Positions 1 through 9,056 are shown, numbered from the stretch's first letter. The stretch: DNA of 64,000 nucleotides from Massilia norwichensis (GCF_024753245.1 NZ_JANUGX010000023.1:1-64000); one strand, 5' to 3'. Made by a program: numbers and translations. The notes: generated from the sequence alone by a model not told the origin.

Positions 1-3
1 GGG

Positions 4-45
4 TGCCCACCCTACGTTAAACGGTGGGCACAACCCGTGCCCACC
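4..45. repeat. Short alternating inverted repeat
   Basis: TGCCCACC occurs at 4-11 and 38-45, and its complement GGTGGGCA at 23-30. Either outer copy can pair with the middle one, giving alternative hairpins just upstream of the riboswitch. It could be the end of an upstream terminator or a dispersed intergenic repeat; the gene to the left is outside the window. Confidence 0.5.
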
Positions 46-63
46 GTGTTAAACTTATGAATT

Positions 64-128
64 CCGAGGAGCGTTGCGACGAAAGGTCTCTCTTTCGCCA
101 GGCTCGGATCATCAACACCGCGCTCACG
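64..128 (+). promoter_or_regulatory. SAH riboswitch upstream of ahcY
   Basis: The core CCGAGGAGCGTTGCGAC (64-80) and CCAGGCTCGG (98-107) match the S-adenosylhomocysteine riboswitch. P1 is CCGAG 64-68 with CTCGG 103-107. A hairpin closes with CGAAAG 80-85 and CTTTCG 92-97. The pseudoknot helix is GAGCG 69-73 with CGCTC 121-125. In this known class SAH binding turns on expression of SAH hydrolase. The Shine-Dalgarno of ahcY lies about 23 nt after the pseudoknot, so control of translation is possible. A T-run at 133-138 could instead be used for transcriptional control. Confidence 0.93.
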
Positions 129-160
129 TTACTTTTTTCTTAACATGAAAGGAGGGCGTG

Positions 161-1576
161 ATGAGCGCCGTACTGAAAAACACTTCCCAGGATTACCTCG
201 TTGCCGACATCGGCCTCGCCGCATGGGGCGAGAAGGAAATCCGCATCGCCGAAACCGAAATGCCGGGCCTGATGGCCATCCGCGAGGAATATGCCGCCAG
301 CCAGCCGCTGAAGGGTGCGCGCATCGCCGGTTCGCTGCACATGACCATCCAGACCGCCGTTCTGATCCGCACGCTGGAAGCCCTCGGCGCGCAAGTGCGC
401 TGGGCGTCGTGCAATATCTACTCGACCCAGGACCACGCTGCCGCCGCCATCGCGTCGGTCGGCACCCCGGTGTTCGCCATCAAGGGCGAAACCCTGGACG
501 AGTACTGGGAATACACCCACCGCATCTTCGAATGGCCGGGCGACAACCACGCCAACATGATCCTGGACGATGGCGGCGACGCCACCCTGCTGCTGCACCT
601 GGGCGTGCGTGCCGAGAAGGACATCTCGGTGCTGGACAAGCCGGGTTCGGAAGAAGAAATCTGCCTGTTCAACGCGATCAAGGGCCGCCTGGCTGTCGAT
701 CCGCAGTGGTATTCGAAGCGTCTGCCGGCAATCAAGGGCGTGACCGAAGAAACCACCACCGGCGTGCACCGCCTGTACCAGATGCACCAGGAAGGCAAGC
801 TGGCCTTCCCGGCAATCAACGTCAACGACTCCGTCACCAAGTCGAAGTTCGACAACCTGTACGGCTGCCGCGAATCGCTGGTCGACGGTATCAAGCGCGC
901 GACTGACGTGATGATCGCCGGTAAGATCGCCGTCATCGCCGGCTATGGCGACGTCGGTAAAGGTTCGGCACAAGCCATGCGCGCGCTGTCGGCCCAGGTC
1001 TGGGTTACCGAGATCGATCCGATCTGCGCGCTGCAGGCTGCGATGGAAGGCTACCGCGTCGTGACCATGGACTACGCTGCCGAACACGGCGACATCTTCG
1101 TCACCTGCACCGGCAACTACCATGTGATCACCGAAGCGCACATGCAGAAGATGAAGGACCAGGCGATCGTCTGCAACATCGGCCACTTCGACAACGAAAT
1201 CGAAGTCGCGGCGCTGAAGAAGTACGAGTGGGAAAACATCAAGCCGCAAGTCGACCACGTGATCTTCCCGGACGGCAAGCGCATCATCCTGCTGGCCGAA
1301 GGCCGCCTGGTGAACCTGGGCTGCGGCACCGGTCACCCGTCCTACGTGATGAGTTCCTCGTTCGCGAACCAGACCATCGCCCAGATCGAGCTGTTCGCCA
1401 ACACGGACAAGTACCCGGTCGGCGTGTACACCCTGCCGAAGCACCTGGACGAGAAGGTCGCGCGCCTGCAGCTCAAAAAGCTGAATGCGCAGCTGACCAC
1501 GCTGACCGACGAGCAGGCTGCTTACATCTCCGTCAGCAAGGAAGGTCCGTACAAGCCGGATCATTACCGCTACTAA
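161..1576 (+). CDS. ahcY: Adenosylhomocysteinase (SAH hydrolase)
   Basis: Hydrolyses S-adenosylhomocysteine to adenosine and homocysteine in the cytoplasm, which removes the inhibitory product of SAM-dependent methylation. The 471-residue protein has the SAHase signatures GSLHMTIQTAVL (near residue 60) and CNIYSTQDHAAAAIA (near 90). The NAD-binding loop GYGDVGKGS is near residue 260, and the C-terminal KPDHYRY tail is the one that contributes to the cofactor site of the neighbouring subunit. GGAGG at 151-155 favours ATG 161 over the GTG three bases upstream. The gene follows the SAH riboswitch and heads a set with the small membrane protein and metF, so homocysteine formation and supply of methyl-THF for its remethylation are linked. 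Confidence 0.97.
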   Translation: MSAVLKNTSQDYLVADIGLAAWGEKEIRIAETEMPGLMAIREEYAASQPLKGARIAGSLHMTIQTAVLIRTLEALGAQVRWASCNIYSTQDHAAAAIASVGTPVFAIKGETLDEYWEYTHRIFEWPGDNHANMILDDGGDATLLLHLGVRAEKDISVLDKPGSEEEICLFNAIKGRLAVDPQWYSKRLPAIKGVTEETTTGVHRLYQMHQEGKLAFPAINVNDSVTKSKFDNLYGCRESLVDGIKRATDVMIAGKIAVIAGYGDVGKGSAQAMRALSAQVWVTEIDPICALQAAMEGYRVVTMDYAAEHGDIFVTCTGNYHVITEAHMQKMKDQAIVCNIGHFDNEIEVAALKKYEWENIKPQVDHVIFPDGKRIILLAEGRLVNLGCGTGHPSYVMSSSFANQTIAQIELFANTDKYPVGVYTLPKHLDEKVARLQLKKLNAQLTTLTDEQAAYISVSKEGPYKPDHYRY

Positions 1577-1604
1577 TTAGTAGTCTGGTAAGCTTTCCGT
1601 GATA

Positions 1605-1628
1605 GGCGCTATCCACCCGGATAGCGCC
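1605..1628 (+). other. Intercistronic hairpin after ahcY
   Basis: GGCGCTATCC (1605-1614) and GGATAGCGCC (1619-1628) form a perfect 10-bp stem with a 4-nt loop. No T-run follows, so it is more likely a partial terminator or an mRNA-stabilising/processing hairpin that sets downstream expression lower than ahcY. Confidence 0.6.
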
Positions 1629-1660
1629 GGCCCTCTTACGCCTTCACGAAAGACACCGAT

Positions 1661-2014
1661 ATGCGCCTGCTCCTGACCTGGTTGATCAACGCCGCCGCCC
1701 TGATGGCCTTGCCGTTCTTGATGCACTCCGTGACCGTCACCAACATTGGAGCCGCCCTCGTGGCTGCGCTGGTGCTGGGCCTGGTCAACACCGTCATCCG
1801 TCCCGTGCTGGTCGTCCTGACCTTGCCGGTGACGCTGGTGTCGCTCGGGCTGTTCATTCTGGTCATCAATGCCTTGCTGTTCTGGCTGGTCGCGCACCTG
1901 GTCGAGGGCTTCCATGTCGCCGGATTCTGGTCGGCCTTCCTGGCGGCGATCCTGTACAGCGTGATTTCGTGGGCGCTTTCTACCTTACTCCTGAATAAAG
2001 ATGGAAACCCCTAA
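1661..2014 (+). CDS. Phage holin family (PF04020-like) small membrane protein
   Basis: A 117-residue, almost wholly hydrophobic protein with about four membrane helices: roughly residues 3-22, 28-50, 55-80 and 88-112, with few charged residues between them. It resembles the holin-superfamily IV / DUF-type membrane proteins that sit between ahcY and metF in many betaproteobacteria. The name reflects topology; there is no lysis module here and a true holin role is unlikely. Its stop overlaps the metF start region by 14 nt, which suggests translational coupling. Function is unknown. Confidence 0.8.
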   Translation: MRLLLTWLINAAALMALPFLMHSVTVTNIGAALVAALVLGLVNTVIRPVLVVLTLPVTLVSLGLFILVINALLFWLVAHLVEGFHVAGFWSAFLAAILYSVISWALSTLLLNKDGNP

Positions 2015-2846
2015 TATCAGCATCGAGTTTTTCCCGCCCAAGACCCCCGAGGGCACGGAAAAGCTGCGCGTGGCGCGCCAGAAGCTGGCGGAGCTGCAGC
2101 CTAAATATTTCTCGGTGACCTTCGGCGCCGGTGGCAGCACCCAGCAGGGGACGCTGGACACCGTGCTCGAGATCCAGTCCGAAGGCCATATCGGCGCGCC
2201 GCACCTGTCCTGCGTCGGCGGCACCCGCGAATCGATCCGCGGCATCCTGCGCGAGTTCCAGTCGCATAACATCCGCCGCCTGGTGGCCCTGCGCGGCGAC
2301 TTGCCGAGCGGTTATGGCGGCGCCGGCGAACTGCGCTATGCCAGCGACCTGGTCGAGTTCATCCGCCAGGAAACCGGCGACTGGTTCCACATCGAAGTCG
2401 CGGCCTATCCGGAGATGCACCCGCAGGCGCGTTCCCCGCAGGACGACCTGCAGGCGTTCGCGCGCAAGGTGCAGGCCGGCGCGAATGCGGCCATCACCCA
2501 GTATTTCTACAACCCGGACGCCTATTTCCAGTTCGTCGACAATGTCGCCAAACTGGGCGTGGACATCCCCATCGTGGCCGGCATCATGCCGATCACGAAC
2601 TACACCCAGCTGATGCGTTTCTCGGAGATGTGCGGCGCCGAGATTCCGCGCTGGATTCGTTTAAAACTGGCCAGCTTCGGCGACGACAGCGCTTCGATCA
2701 AGGCCTTCGGCCTGGACGTGGTCAGCCAGCTGTGCGAGAAGCTGCTGGCGGGCGGCGCGCCCGGCCTGCATTTCTACAGCATGAACCAGGCGGCGGCCAC
2801 CACCGCCATCTGGCAGCGTCTGCAGGGTTCGCGCACCAGCGCTTAA
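2001..2846 (+). CDS. metF: 5,10-methylenetetrahydrofolate reductase
   Basis: FAD-dependent reduction of 5,10-methylene-THF to 5-methyl-THF, the methyl donor for homocysteine remethylation. The 281 residues match the length of bacterial MetF. Visible are the N-terminal SIEFFPPKTPEG with the catalytic Glu (residue 9), VTFGAGGSTQQ (near 38-48) and ALRGD (near 95). ATG 2001 lies inside the end of the preceding membrane-protein gene, typical of coupled translation. Together with ahcY it completes the SAH to homocysteine to methionine logic of this riboswitch-controlled operon. Confidence 0.96.
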   Translation: METPNISIEFFPPKTPEGTEKLRVARQKLAELQPKYFSVTFGAGGSTQQGTLDTVLEIQSEGHIGAPHLSCVGGTRESIRGILREFQSHNIRRLVALRGDLPSGYGGAGELRYASDLVEFIRQETGDWFHIEVAAYPEMHPQARSPQDDLQAFARKVQAGANAAITQYFYNPDAYFQFVDNVAKLGVDIPIVAGIMPITNYTQLMRFSEMCGAEIPRWIRLKLASFGDDSASIKAFGLDVVSQLCEKLLAGGAPGLHFYSMNQAAATTAIWQRLQGSRTSA

Positions 2847-2861
2847 CAGCCCGCAGACAAC

Positions 2862-2896
2862 AAAAGCCCGCGTGCCAAAAGTCCGCGGGCTTTTTT
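2862..2896. terminator. Bidirectional intrinsic terminator
   Basis: GCCCGCG (2866-2872) pairs with CGCGGGC (2884-2890). There is an A-run on the left (2862-2865) and six T on the right (2891-2896). It lies between the convergent metF (+) and cyclo-ligase (-) genes and can serve both. Confidence 0.9.
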
Positions 2897-2941
2897 GATT
2901 TGTGATCCGCAGTCACAAATCGCTCAACGCGGCCAACGCGC

Positions 2942-3565
2942 TCAACGAATGTTGCTACGCTCGGTCACGATCGCATCCAGCGGTACATCGTGCGGACCAT
3001 GCCCGAACTGCGCCTCCTGGTTGCTGTAGGCGATGCCCAGCGTGAGCGGACGCGGTACCAGTTCGAGCGTGCGGTCGTAGTAACCGCCGCCATAGCCCAG
3101 CCGATAATTTTCCGCATTAAAACCCAGGCAGGGAATCAGCAGGGCAGGGGGGCGTTCGACGAAGCGCAGTGTGGCCGGCACCGCCACGCCCATCTCGTCG
3201 GCCAGCATGGGCTCGTCCAGCTGCCATTCGGTGAAGGCGAGCGGGGCGTTGCGTTCCATCACCACCGGCAGCGCCAGGCGCACGCCGGCCAGCGCCAGCT
3301 CGGCATAGGCGGCGCGCAGGTCGGGCTCGCCGGCCAGCGGCCAGTAAACGCCGACCGTATCCATCTGGCGCAGCCGCCACCAGGCGACGACCTGGGCGCC
3401 GATATGGGCGTCCCATTGGACCTTGATTGCCGGGTCAAGCCCCCCACGTGCGGTTCTGAGCGCTTTACGCAGCGCTGCTTTGGCGGCTGTGGCATCGGCC
3501 GTCACGCTTGAGGTGTGGTCTGGCAGGCCCGAGAGCGGGCGTGGTATTCTTGAATCGCCGGTCAT
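2942..3565 (-). CDS. fau: 5-formyltetrahydrofolate cyclo-ligase
   Basis: ATP-dependent conversion of 5-formyl-THF to 5,10-methenyl-THF, which returns folate to the one-carbon pool. The 207-residue protein has the family hallmark GYGGGYYDR near the C-terminal third, the conserved PCLGFN segment just before it, and a basic N-terminal KAALRKALR helix. The first 25 residues are poorly conserved in this family, so a start slightly downstream is possible. It is divergent from slt, with only about 33 nt between the starts, and converges on metF, another folate enzyme. Confidence 0.92.
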   Translation of the reverse strand: MTGDSRIPRPLSGLPDHTSSVTADATAAKAALRKALRTARGGLDPAIKVQWDAHIGAQVVAWWRLRQMDTVGVYWPLAGEPDLRAAYAELALAGVRLALPVVMERNAPLAFTEWQLDEPMLADEMGVAVPATLRFVERPPALLIPCLGFNAENYRLGYGGGYYDRTLELVPRPLTLGIAYSNQEAQFGHGPHDVPLDAIVTERSNIR

Positions 3566-3598
3566 GGATGAAATGAAGCGTACATTGAGGTTGGTTTG

Positions 3599-5641
3599 AT
3601 GTTTCCGTTGAAATTGTTAGCCGGCGCAAGTTTTGCTGCCTCTACCCTGTTGTCCCTTGCCCCTGCGCTGGCCCAGACGGCCCAGCCTGGAGCGCCCGCA
3701 GCGTCCCCAGTGACCACCGTGCCAGCAAGCCCCGCCGCAGCGCCGGCGACAGGCTTGCCGCAGGCGGCTGCCACGGACGCGGCGCGCGAGCAGGATGCGA
3801 TCTTCCTGCAGCTGCGCGATGCTGCGCGCCAGAACGATGCCGCCAAGGCGGCCGAGCTGGCGGCGCGCCTGCCCGGCTACGCGATTCCCTCGTATGTCGA
3901 CTATTATCGTCTCAAACCGCGTCTGGGCAGCGCATCGAACGAGGAAGTCCTGGATTTCCTGAAGCGCTACGAGGGCAGCGCGATCGCCGACCGCCTGCGC
4001 AACGACTGGCTGCTGGAACTGGGCCGCAAGCGCGACTGGCTGAACTTCGACCGCGAACTGCCGCTGTTCGTCAAGAACGACGACTACCAGGTCAAGTGCT
4101 ACGCGCTGCTGTCGCGCGCCGTCAAAGGGCAGAACGTGGCGTCCGAAGCACGCGCGCTGCTCGACAATCCACCGCTGTACGGCGAAGCCTGCGCGGCCCT
4201 GGTCGCCCAGCTGGCCCAGTCCGGCCAATTCACCAACGCCGATCTGCTGGCCCAGCTGCGCCTGGCCGGCGAGATGCACGCCACCGGCCCCTCGCGCCGT
4301 ACCGCGCTGCTGCTGGGCGCTTCCGATACGCGTGCCGCGCAGGCGGTCGACGTCCCGGCGCTGGCGATGGCGCGCGGCATCGGCACTACCCGCGCCGAGC
4401 ACGAGATCTACCTGGTCGCGGTCGGCCGCATGGCGCGTACGAGTCTCAAATTGGCGACCGTCGCGCTGAACAAGAATGCGCCCAAGCTGTCTGCCGAGGA
4501 AAAGGCGATCGGCTGGTCGAACATCGCCCTGGCCGCCTCGCTGGTGCTGGCGCCCGAAGCCTACGACTACTGGCAGCGCGCCGCCGGCGCCCCGCTGTCG
4601 GAAACCCAGGCCGAGTGGAAGACCCGGATCGCGCTGCGCCGCGGCGACTGGAAGATGGTACGCGCCACCATCGAAGCGATGCCGGCGGACCAGCGCGCGC
4701 TGTCGGCCTGGACATATTGGCTGGGTCGCGCCCACCAGGCCCAGGGCCGGAAAGAGGATGCGCAGGCGCTGTTCCGCCGCATCGCCGACCAGAACAATTT
4801 CTATGGGCAACTGGCACTAGAGGAAATCGGCCAGCAGATCTCGATCCCGCCCAGCGCCATGGGACAAACCGCGCCGACCGCCGCCGAGCTGGCGCAGATG
4901 GCCGCCAATCCCGGCTTCAAACGCGCCCTGAAATTCTTCAGCCTGCGCCTGCGCTTCGAAGGCACGCGCGAATGGAACTGGACGCTGCAGAACTTTTCCG
5001 ACCGTCAACTGCTGGTGGCGGCCGAATATGCGCGTCAGAACGAGATCCTCGACCGTATGGTGAACACCTCGGAGCGCACCCGCACCGAGTTCGACTACAC
5101 CCAGCGCTTCCCGGCCCCGCACAACGACATCCTGCACCCGACCGCGCAGGGGCTGGGCCTGGACCAGGCCTGGGTGTATGGCCTGATCCGCCAGGAATCG
5201 CGCTTCATTTCCGATGCCCAGTCCGGCGTCGGCGCGTCCGGTTTGATGCAGGTGATGCCTTCGACCGGCAAATGGGTGGCGGAAAAGATCGGCATGACCG
5301 ATTACGGCCACGGCATGCTGAACGATATCCGCACCAACATCCTGCTCGGCACCAATTACCTGAACATGGTGCTGAACAATGCCGAGGGTTCGCAGGTGCT
5401 GGCCACCGCCTCCTATAACGCCGGTCCGGGCCGCACCCGCACCTGGCGCGGCCTGCTGAACGCGCCGATGGAAGGCGCGGTCTGGGTCGAAACCATTCCG
5501 TTCGAGGAAACCCGCAACTACGTGCGCAATGTGATGTCGAACGCAACGAACTACGCCGCACTGTTCGAAAAGCGTCCGCAGTCGCTCAAGGCCCGCCTGG
5601 GGACGATCATGCCGCGCGGCGGCACGATAGCGCTGCCATGA
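3599..5641 (+). CDS. slt: Soluble lytic murein transglycosylase
   Basis: Periplasmic enzyme that cleaves the MurNAc-GlcNAc bond of peptidoglycan with formation of 1,6-anhydro-MurNAc. It has 680 residues. A signal peptide (about 1-27, ending ALA-Q) is followed by a Pro/Ala-rich linker and the long alpha-superhelical U/L region. The C-terminal SLT domain (about 520-640) has IRQESRF with the catalytic Glu near 532, GASGLMQVMPSTG, and ASYNAGPGR. The start is ATG 3599, preceded by TGAGG 8 nt upstream; a TTG at 3596 is less likely. It is followed closely by the epimerase gene and is probably co-transcribed with it. Confidence 0.95.
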   Translation: MFPLKLLAGASFAASTLLSLAPALAQTAQPGAPAASPVTTVPASPAAAPATGLPQAAATDAAREQDAIFLQLRDAARQNDAAKAAELAARLPGYAIPSYVDYYRLKPRLGSASNEEVLDFLKRYEGSAIADRLRNDWLLELGRKRDWLNFDRELPLFVKNDDYQVKCYALLSRAVKGQNVASEARALLDNPPLYGEACAALVAQLAQSGQFTNADLLAQLRLAGEMHATGPSRRTALLLGASDTRAAQAVDVPALAMARGIGTTRAEHEIYLVAVGRMARTSLKLATVALNKNAPKLSAEEKAIGWSNIALAASLVLAPEAYDYWQRAAGAPLSETQAEWKTRIALRRGDWKMVRATIEAMPADQRALSAWTYWLGRAHQAQGRKEDAQALFRRIADQNNFYGQLALEEIGQQISIPPSAMGQTAPTAAELAQMAANPGFKRALKFFSLRLRFEGTREWNWTLQNFSDRQLLVAAEYARQNEILDRMVNTSERTRTEFDYTQRFPAPHNDILHPTAQGLGLDQAWVYGLIRQESRFISDAQSGVGASGLMQVMPSTGKWVAEKIGMTDYGHGMLNDIRTNILLGTNYLNMVLNNAEGSQVLATASYNAGPGRTRTWRGLLNAPMEGAVWVETIPFEETRNYVRNVMSNATNYAALFEKRPQSLKARLGTIMPRGGTIALP

Positions 5642-5664
5642 CCGGCCTGTCCTAGGAGTCCAGC

Positions 5665-6651
5665 ATGCGTACGCTGTCGGTAGTGTTGTTCGGAGGAACA
5701 GGATTTATCGGCAGCCACCTCGCGGCAAGGCTGGCCGAGCGCAATGTCAGCATCGTCGCCGTCACGCGCCACGAGGCGCATGCGATGCACCTGATGCCGC
5801 TGGGCGTGGACATCGTCGAGGCCGACATCCGCGACGATGCCGTGCTGCGCCGGCTGGTGGCGGGCAAGGATGCCGTCATCAACCTGGTCGGCATCCTGCA
5901 TTCGCAGCGCGGCACGCCCTACGGGCCGCAGTTCCGCCATGTCCACGTCGAGCTGCCGCGGCGCATCGCCGCCGCCTGTGCCGCCGGCGGGGTGCCGCGC
6001 TATTTGCACATGAGCGCGCTGGGCGCGTCGCGCAATGGTCCCTCGATGTACCAGCGCTCGAAGGCCGACGGCGAACTGGCCGCCGCCGGCGAGCCGGAGG
6101 TCGCGGCCACGATCTTCCGCCCCTCGGTGGTGTTCGGACCGGAAGACAAGTTCCTGAACATGTTCGCGCGCCTGCAGCGCCGTCTGCCGGTGGTGCCGCT
6201 GGCCGGGGCGCATGCGCGTTTCCAGCCGGTGTATGTCGGCGATGTTGCCGATGCCTTCGTTCACGCGCTGTTCATGCCGGAAAGCCGTAACAAGACGTAC
6301 GAGCTGGGCGGTCCGGCGGTGTACACGTTGGCCGAACTGGTGCGCCTGAGTGGGCGCTACGCCGGCCACCCGCGTCCCATCATCCCCTTGCCGGATGCAT
6401 TGGCGCGCCTGCAGGCCGGCTTCTTCGAGCTGTTGCCCGGCACGCCGCTGATCACGCGCGACAACCTGGATTCCATGAAGGCCGATAATGTTGTCAATCC
6501 GTCCAATCAGGCCTTGACAGCGGCGGCGCTCGACATCAAGCTCACGGCGCTCGAGTCCGTCGCGCCGGCCTATCTGGCGCCGACCGGGCAGCTGGACGAG
6601 CTGCGCTCCCGGGCGCGGCATGCGCATGCGGAACATCCCCATTCGAAATAG
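5665..6651 (+). CDS. NAD(P)-binding epimerase, complex I NDUFA9-like
   Basis: A 328-residue atypical short-chain dehydrogenase. The Rossmann loop is GGTGFIGS (residues 10-17), and NLVGIL follows the fourth strand. In place of a clear YxxxK there is the YQRSKADGE segment (near 130), as in the NDUFA9/ycf39-like group. Homologues associate with respiratory complex I assembly or quinone/lipid metabolism in other organisms; the substrate here is not evident. AGGAG at 5654-5658 precedes ATG 5665. It sits in a co-directional run slt - this gene - GST - cca with gaps under 25 nt. Confidence 0.85.
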   Translation: MRTLSVVLFGGTGFIGSHLAARLAERNVSIVAVTRHEAHAMHLMPLGVDIVEADIRDDAVLRRLVAGKDAVINLVGILHSQRGTPYGPQFRHVHVELPRRIAAACAAGGVPRYLHMSALGASRNGPSMYQRSKADGELAAAGEPEVAATIFRPSVVFGPEDKFLNMFARLQRRLPVVPLAGAHARFQPVYVGDVADAFVHALFMPESRNKTYELGGPAVYTLAELVRLSGRYAGHPRPIIPLPDALARLQAGFFELLPGTPLITRDNLDSMKADNVVNPSNQALTAAALDIKLTALESVAPAYLAPTGQLDELRSRARHAHAEHPHSK

Positions 6652-6660
6652 AAAGAGACC

Positions 6661-7377
6661 ATGCAGACTATCGAACTCGACCCGACACTTTCGCAGACCC
6701 TCGACCAGGCGCGCCAGGCGGGCCTGACCCTCGTCATCGGCAACAAGAACTATTCGTCGTGGTCGATGCGCCCGTGGGTGGCGGCGGTGGCGGCCGGGAT
6801 TCCGTTCACCGAAGTCCGCGTGCTGCTCGATCAGCCCGATACCGCCGCCAACATCGCGCGCTTTTCGCACGCCGGCCGCGTGCCCGTGCTGTTGGCCGGC
6901 GAGATGACGATCTGGGACAGCCTCGCCATCTGCGAATACCTGGCCGAGCAATTCCCGGAAAAGCACCTGTGGCCGCAGGACGTGGCGGCGCGCGCAATGG
7001 CGCGTTCGGTGGTGGCCGAGATGCATTCGGGCTTCCCCGACCTGCGCAGCGCGATGTCGATGAACATCAAGGCGCGCCTGCCGGGCCGCGGCCGCACGCC
7101 GGGCGCCCAGGCCGACATCGGCCGCGTCTGCGAGATCTGGGAAGAGTGTCTGGCACGCTTCGGCCACCACCGCTTCCTGTTCGGCGATTTTTCGATCGCC
7201 GACGCCTTTTATGCGCCGGTCGTGATGCGCTTTAAAACCTATGGCGTGGCGCTGGCGCCGGCCCTGCAGGCCTATTGCGACCGCATGCAGGCGCACCCGG
7301 CCGTGGCGCGCTGGGTCGAGGAGGCGATGAAGGAGACGGAAATCGCCGCCGGCCACGAAGACGAGCTGCCGGAGTAA
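6661..7377 (+). CDS. Glutathione S-transferase family protein
   Basis: A 238-residue cytoplasmic GST-fold protein. The N-terminal thioredoxin-like domain contains GNKNYSSWSMRPW (27-39), where a Ser of the SSWS segment is the probable glutathione-activating residue. GRVPVLL and the cis-Pro region follow, then WDSLAICEYLAEQFP. The C-terminal helical domain contains FSIADAFYAPV. Substrate unknown. It begins 9 nt after the epimerase gene and ends 6 nt before cca. Confidence 0.88.
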   Translation: MQTIELDPTLSQTLDQARQAGLTLVIGNKNYSSWSMRPWVAAVAAGIPFTEVRVLLDQPDTAANIARFSHAGRVPVLLAGEMTIWDSLAICEYLAEQFPEKHLWPQDVAARAMARSVVAEMHSGFPDLRSAMSMNIKARLPGRGRTPGAQADIGRVCEIWEECLARFGHHRFLFGDFSIADAFYAPVVMRFKTYGVALAPALQAYCDRMQAHPAVARWVEEAMKETEIAAGHEDELPE

Positions 7378-7383
7378 GGGCGC

Positions 7384-8628
7384 ATGACGATGCAGGCCTA
7401 TGTCGTCGGCGGCGCCGTGCGCGATGAACTGCTGGGGCTGCCGGTGCAGGACCGAGACTGGGTCGTGGTCGGCGCCACCCCCGAGCAGATGGTGGCCCAG
7501 GGTTTCCGGCCGGTCGGCAAGGATTTCCCGGTCTTCCTGCATCCGGACACCCAGGAAGAGTACGCCCTGGCGCGCACCGAGCGCAAGACGGCGCCGGGCT
7601 ACCACGGCTTCGTGTTCCACACCTCGCCCGATGTGAAACTGGAAGACGACCTGATCCGGCGCGATCTGACCATCAACGCGATGGCGCGCGCGGAGGACGG
7701 CAGCATCGTCGATCCCTATGGCGGCCAACAGGATTTGCAGGACCGCATCTTCCGCCACGTATCCGAGGCGTTTACGGAAGACCCGGTGCGCATCCTGCGC
7801 CTGGCGCGCTTTGCCGCGCGCTTCCCGGACTTTCGCGTGGCCGAGTCCACGAATGCCCTGATGCGCAAGATGGTCGAGGAGGGCGAGGTCGACGCCCTGG
7901 TGCCGGAGCGGGTCTGGCAGGAACTGTCGCGCGGCCTGATGGAGCAGAAGCCCTCGCGCATGTTCGACGTGCTGCGCGACTGCGGCGCCTTGGCGCGCAT
8001 CCTGCCCGAACTTGACGCACTGTGGGGCGTGCCGCAGCCGCCGCTGCATCATCCGGAAGTCGATACCGGCGTGCACATGATGCTGGTAATCGATTACGCC
8101 GCCGAACGCGGTTTCGAATTGCCGGTGCGTTTTGCCGCCCTGATGCACGATCTGGGCAAGGGCCGTACGCCGGAACAGGATTGGCCCAAACACCACGGTC
8201 ACGAAGGCATGGGGCCGCGCCTGATCAAGGAACTGTCCGCACGCCTGCGCGTGCCGACGGATTGCCGCGACCTGGCCGTGATGACGGCGCGCGAGCACGG
8301 CAACGTCAGCCGTGCGCTGGAATTGCGCCCGAACACCATCGTCACCCTGTTCGAACGTTGCGACGCGTTCAGGAAGCCGGAACGCTTCACGCAGATGCTG
8401 CTGGCCTCCGAATGCGACGCGCGCGGGCGCGGGCATGAGACGCACGAGATGCGTTACCGGGACTATCCGCAAGCCGGCTACCTGCTGCAGGCCCTGGCAG
8501 CGGCGCGTGGTGTGAATGCGGGGGAAATTGCGGGGCGCTATGTGGAGAACAAGGAAAAGATCCCTGAGGCGATCCATGCGGCGCGGGTGTCGGCAGTCAA
8601 AGTGGCGCTGAAGGACGTGCGCGACTAG
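7384..8628 (+). CDS. cca: Multifunctional CCA-adding tRNA nucleotidyltransferase
   Basis: Builds and repairs the 3' CCA end of tRNAs from CTP and ATP without a template. The protein has 412-414 residues, like E. coli Cca. VGGAVRDELLGLPVQDRDWVV carries the GG...RD motif and the catalytic DxD-type acidic pair. The C-terminal HD domain (LMHDLGKG near residue 253, then HHGHE) accounts for the phosphohydrolase activities known for gammaproteobacterial and betaproteobacterial Cca. ATG 7384 and ATG 7390 are both possible; the E. coli protein aligns best from 7390. Confidence 0.95.
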   Translation: MTMQAYVVGGAVRDELLGLPVQDRDWVVVGATPEQMVAQGFRPVGKDFPVFLHPDTQEEYALARTERKTAPGYHGFVFHTSPDVKLEDDLIRRDLTINAMARAEDGSIVDPYGGQQDLQDRIFRHVSEAFTEDPVRILRLARFAARFPDFRVAESTNALMRKMVEEGEVDALVPERVWQELSRGLMEQKPSRMFDVLRDCGALARILPELDALWGVPQPPLHHPEVDTGVHMMLVIDYAAERGFELPVRFAALMHDLGKGRTPEQDWPKHHGHEGMGPRLIKELSARLRVPTDCRDLAVMTAREHGNVSRALELRPNTIVTLFERCDAFRKPERFTQMLLASECDARGRGHETHEMRYRDYPQAGYLLQALAAARGVNAGEIAGRYVENKEKIPEAIHAARVSAVKVALKDVRD

Positions 8629-8747
8629 GAACGCTGAAAAAATTTCCTATGCCTTTATGGCAACACCATTGAAATGGCTGAGAAGATCGCCAGATTGCTT
8701 GCTGTAGCGCCAGAGCCATTCAGCATGCAAAAGAAGGTGATCTTTCA

Positions 8748-8960
8748 GTGGATAACGAAAACAAAGAGCCTGGCCCAAATGCGATTCATGCGCCACGATC
8801 CTGGAGAGAGCGATATCGCTGGCTCGGCGTCATGCTAGTGGCTGCGTTTGCAGGCTTCGCGCCAGCCCCGCCGCCGCCGAAACCGCCACTATCCGAATAT
8901 TCTCAGCTTGCCGAGGATCCAGATGAGCCGACCCTGGATCCTTTTGCAAAAGACGCTTGA
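8748..8960 (+). CDS. Small hypothetical protein with proline-rich segment
   Basis: A 70-residue reading frame starting at GTG 8748, with a good Shine-Dalgarno (AAGGTGA, 8734-8740) 7 nt upstream. The N-terminal third is polar and basic. A short hydrophobic stretch (about 25-39: WLGVMLVAAFAGFAP) is followed by PPPPKPP and an acidic tail. This looks like a small single-span membrane protein or a membrane-anchored peptide with a cytoplasmic or periplasmic acidic tail. I recognise no family. Its local AT content is higher than in the neighbours. It lies alone between cca and the GNAT gene. Confidence 0.5.
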   Translation: MDNENKEPGPNAIHAPRSWRERYRWLGVMLVAAFAGFAPAPPPPKPPLSEYSQLAEDPDEPTLDPFAKDA

Positions 8961-9050
8961 TAAGGATGAATCAAGCGTCAATGCGTAGCGCTTGCGCATC
9001 GGAAAATGGACCCGCGCCGCCAGGCTCGGCCGCGCGCCTGCGCACTGCGC

Positions 9051-9056
9051 TACAAT
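9051..9056 (+). promoter_or_regulatory. -10 box of the GNAT gene
   Basis: TACAAT at 9051-9056 is in an otherwise GC-rich stretch, 40 nt before ATG 9097. It argues against using in-frame starts further upstream. No convincing -35 is seen. Confidence 0.5.

Noticed and set aside
1661..2014. Holin-like gene as evidence for a prophage
   Set aside because: No other phage genes are present, and such proteins normally sit between ahcY and metF in betaproteobacteria.
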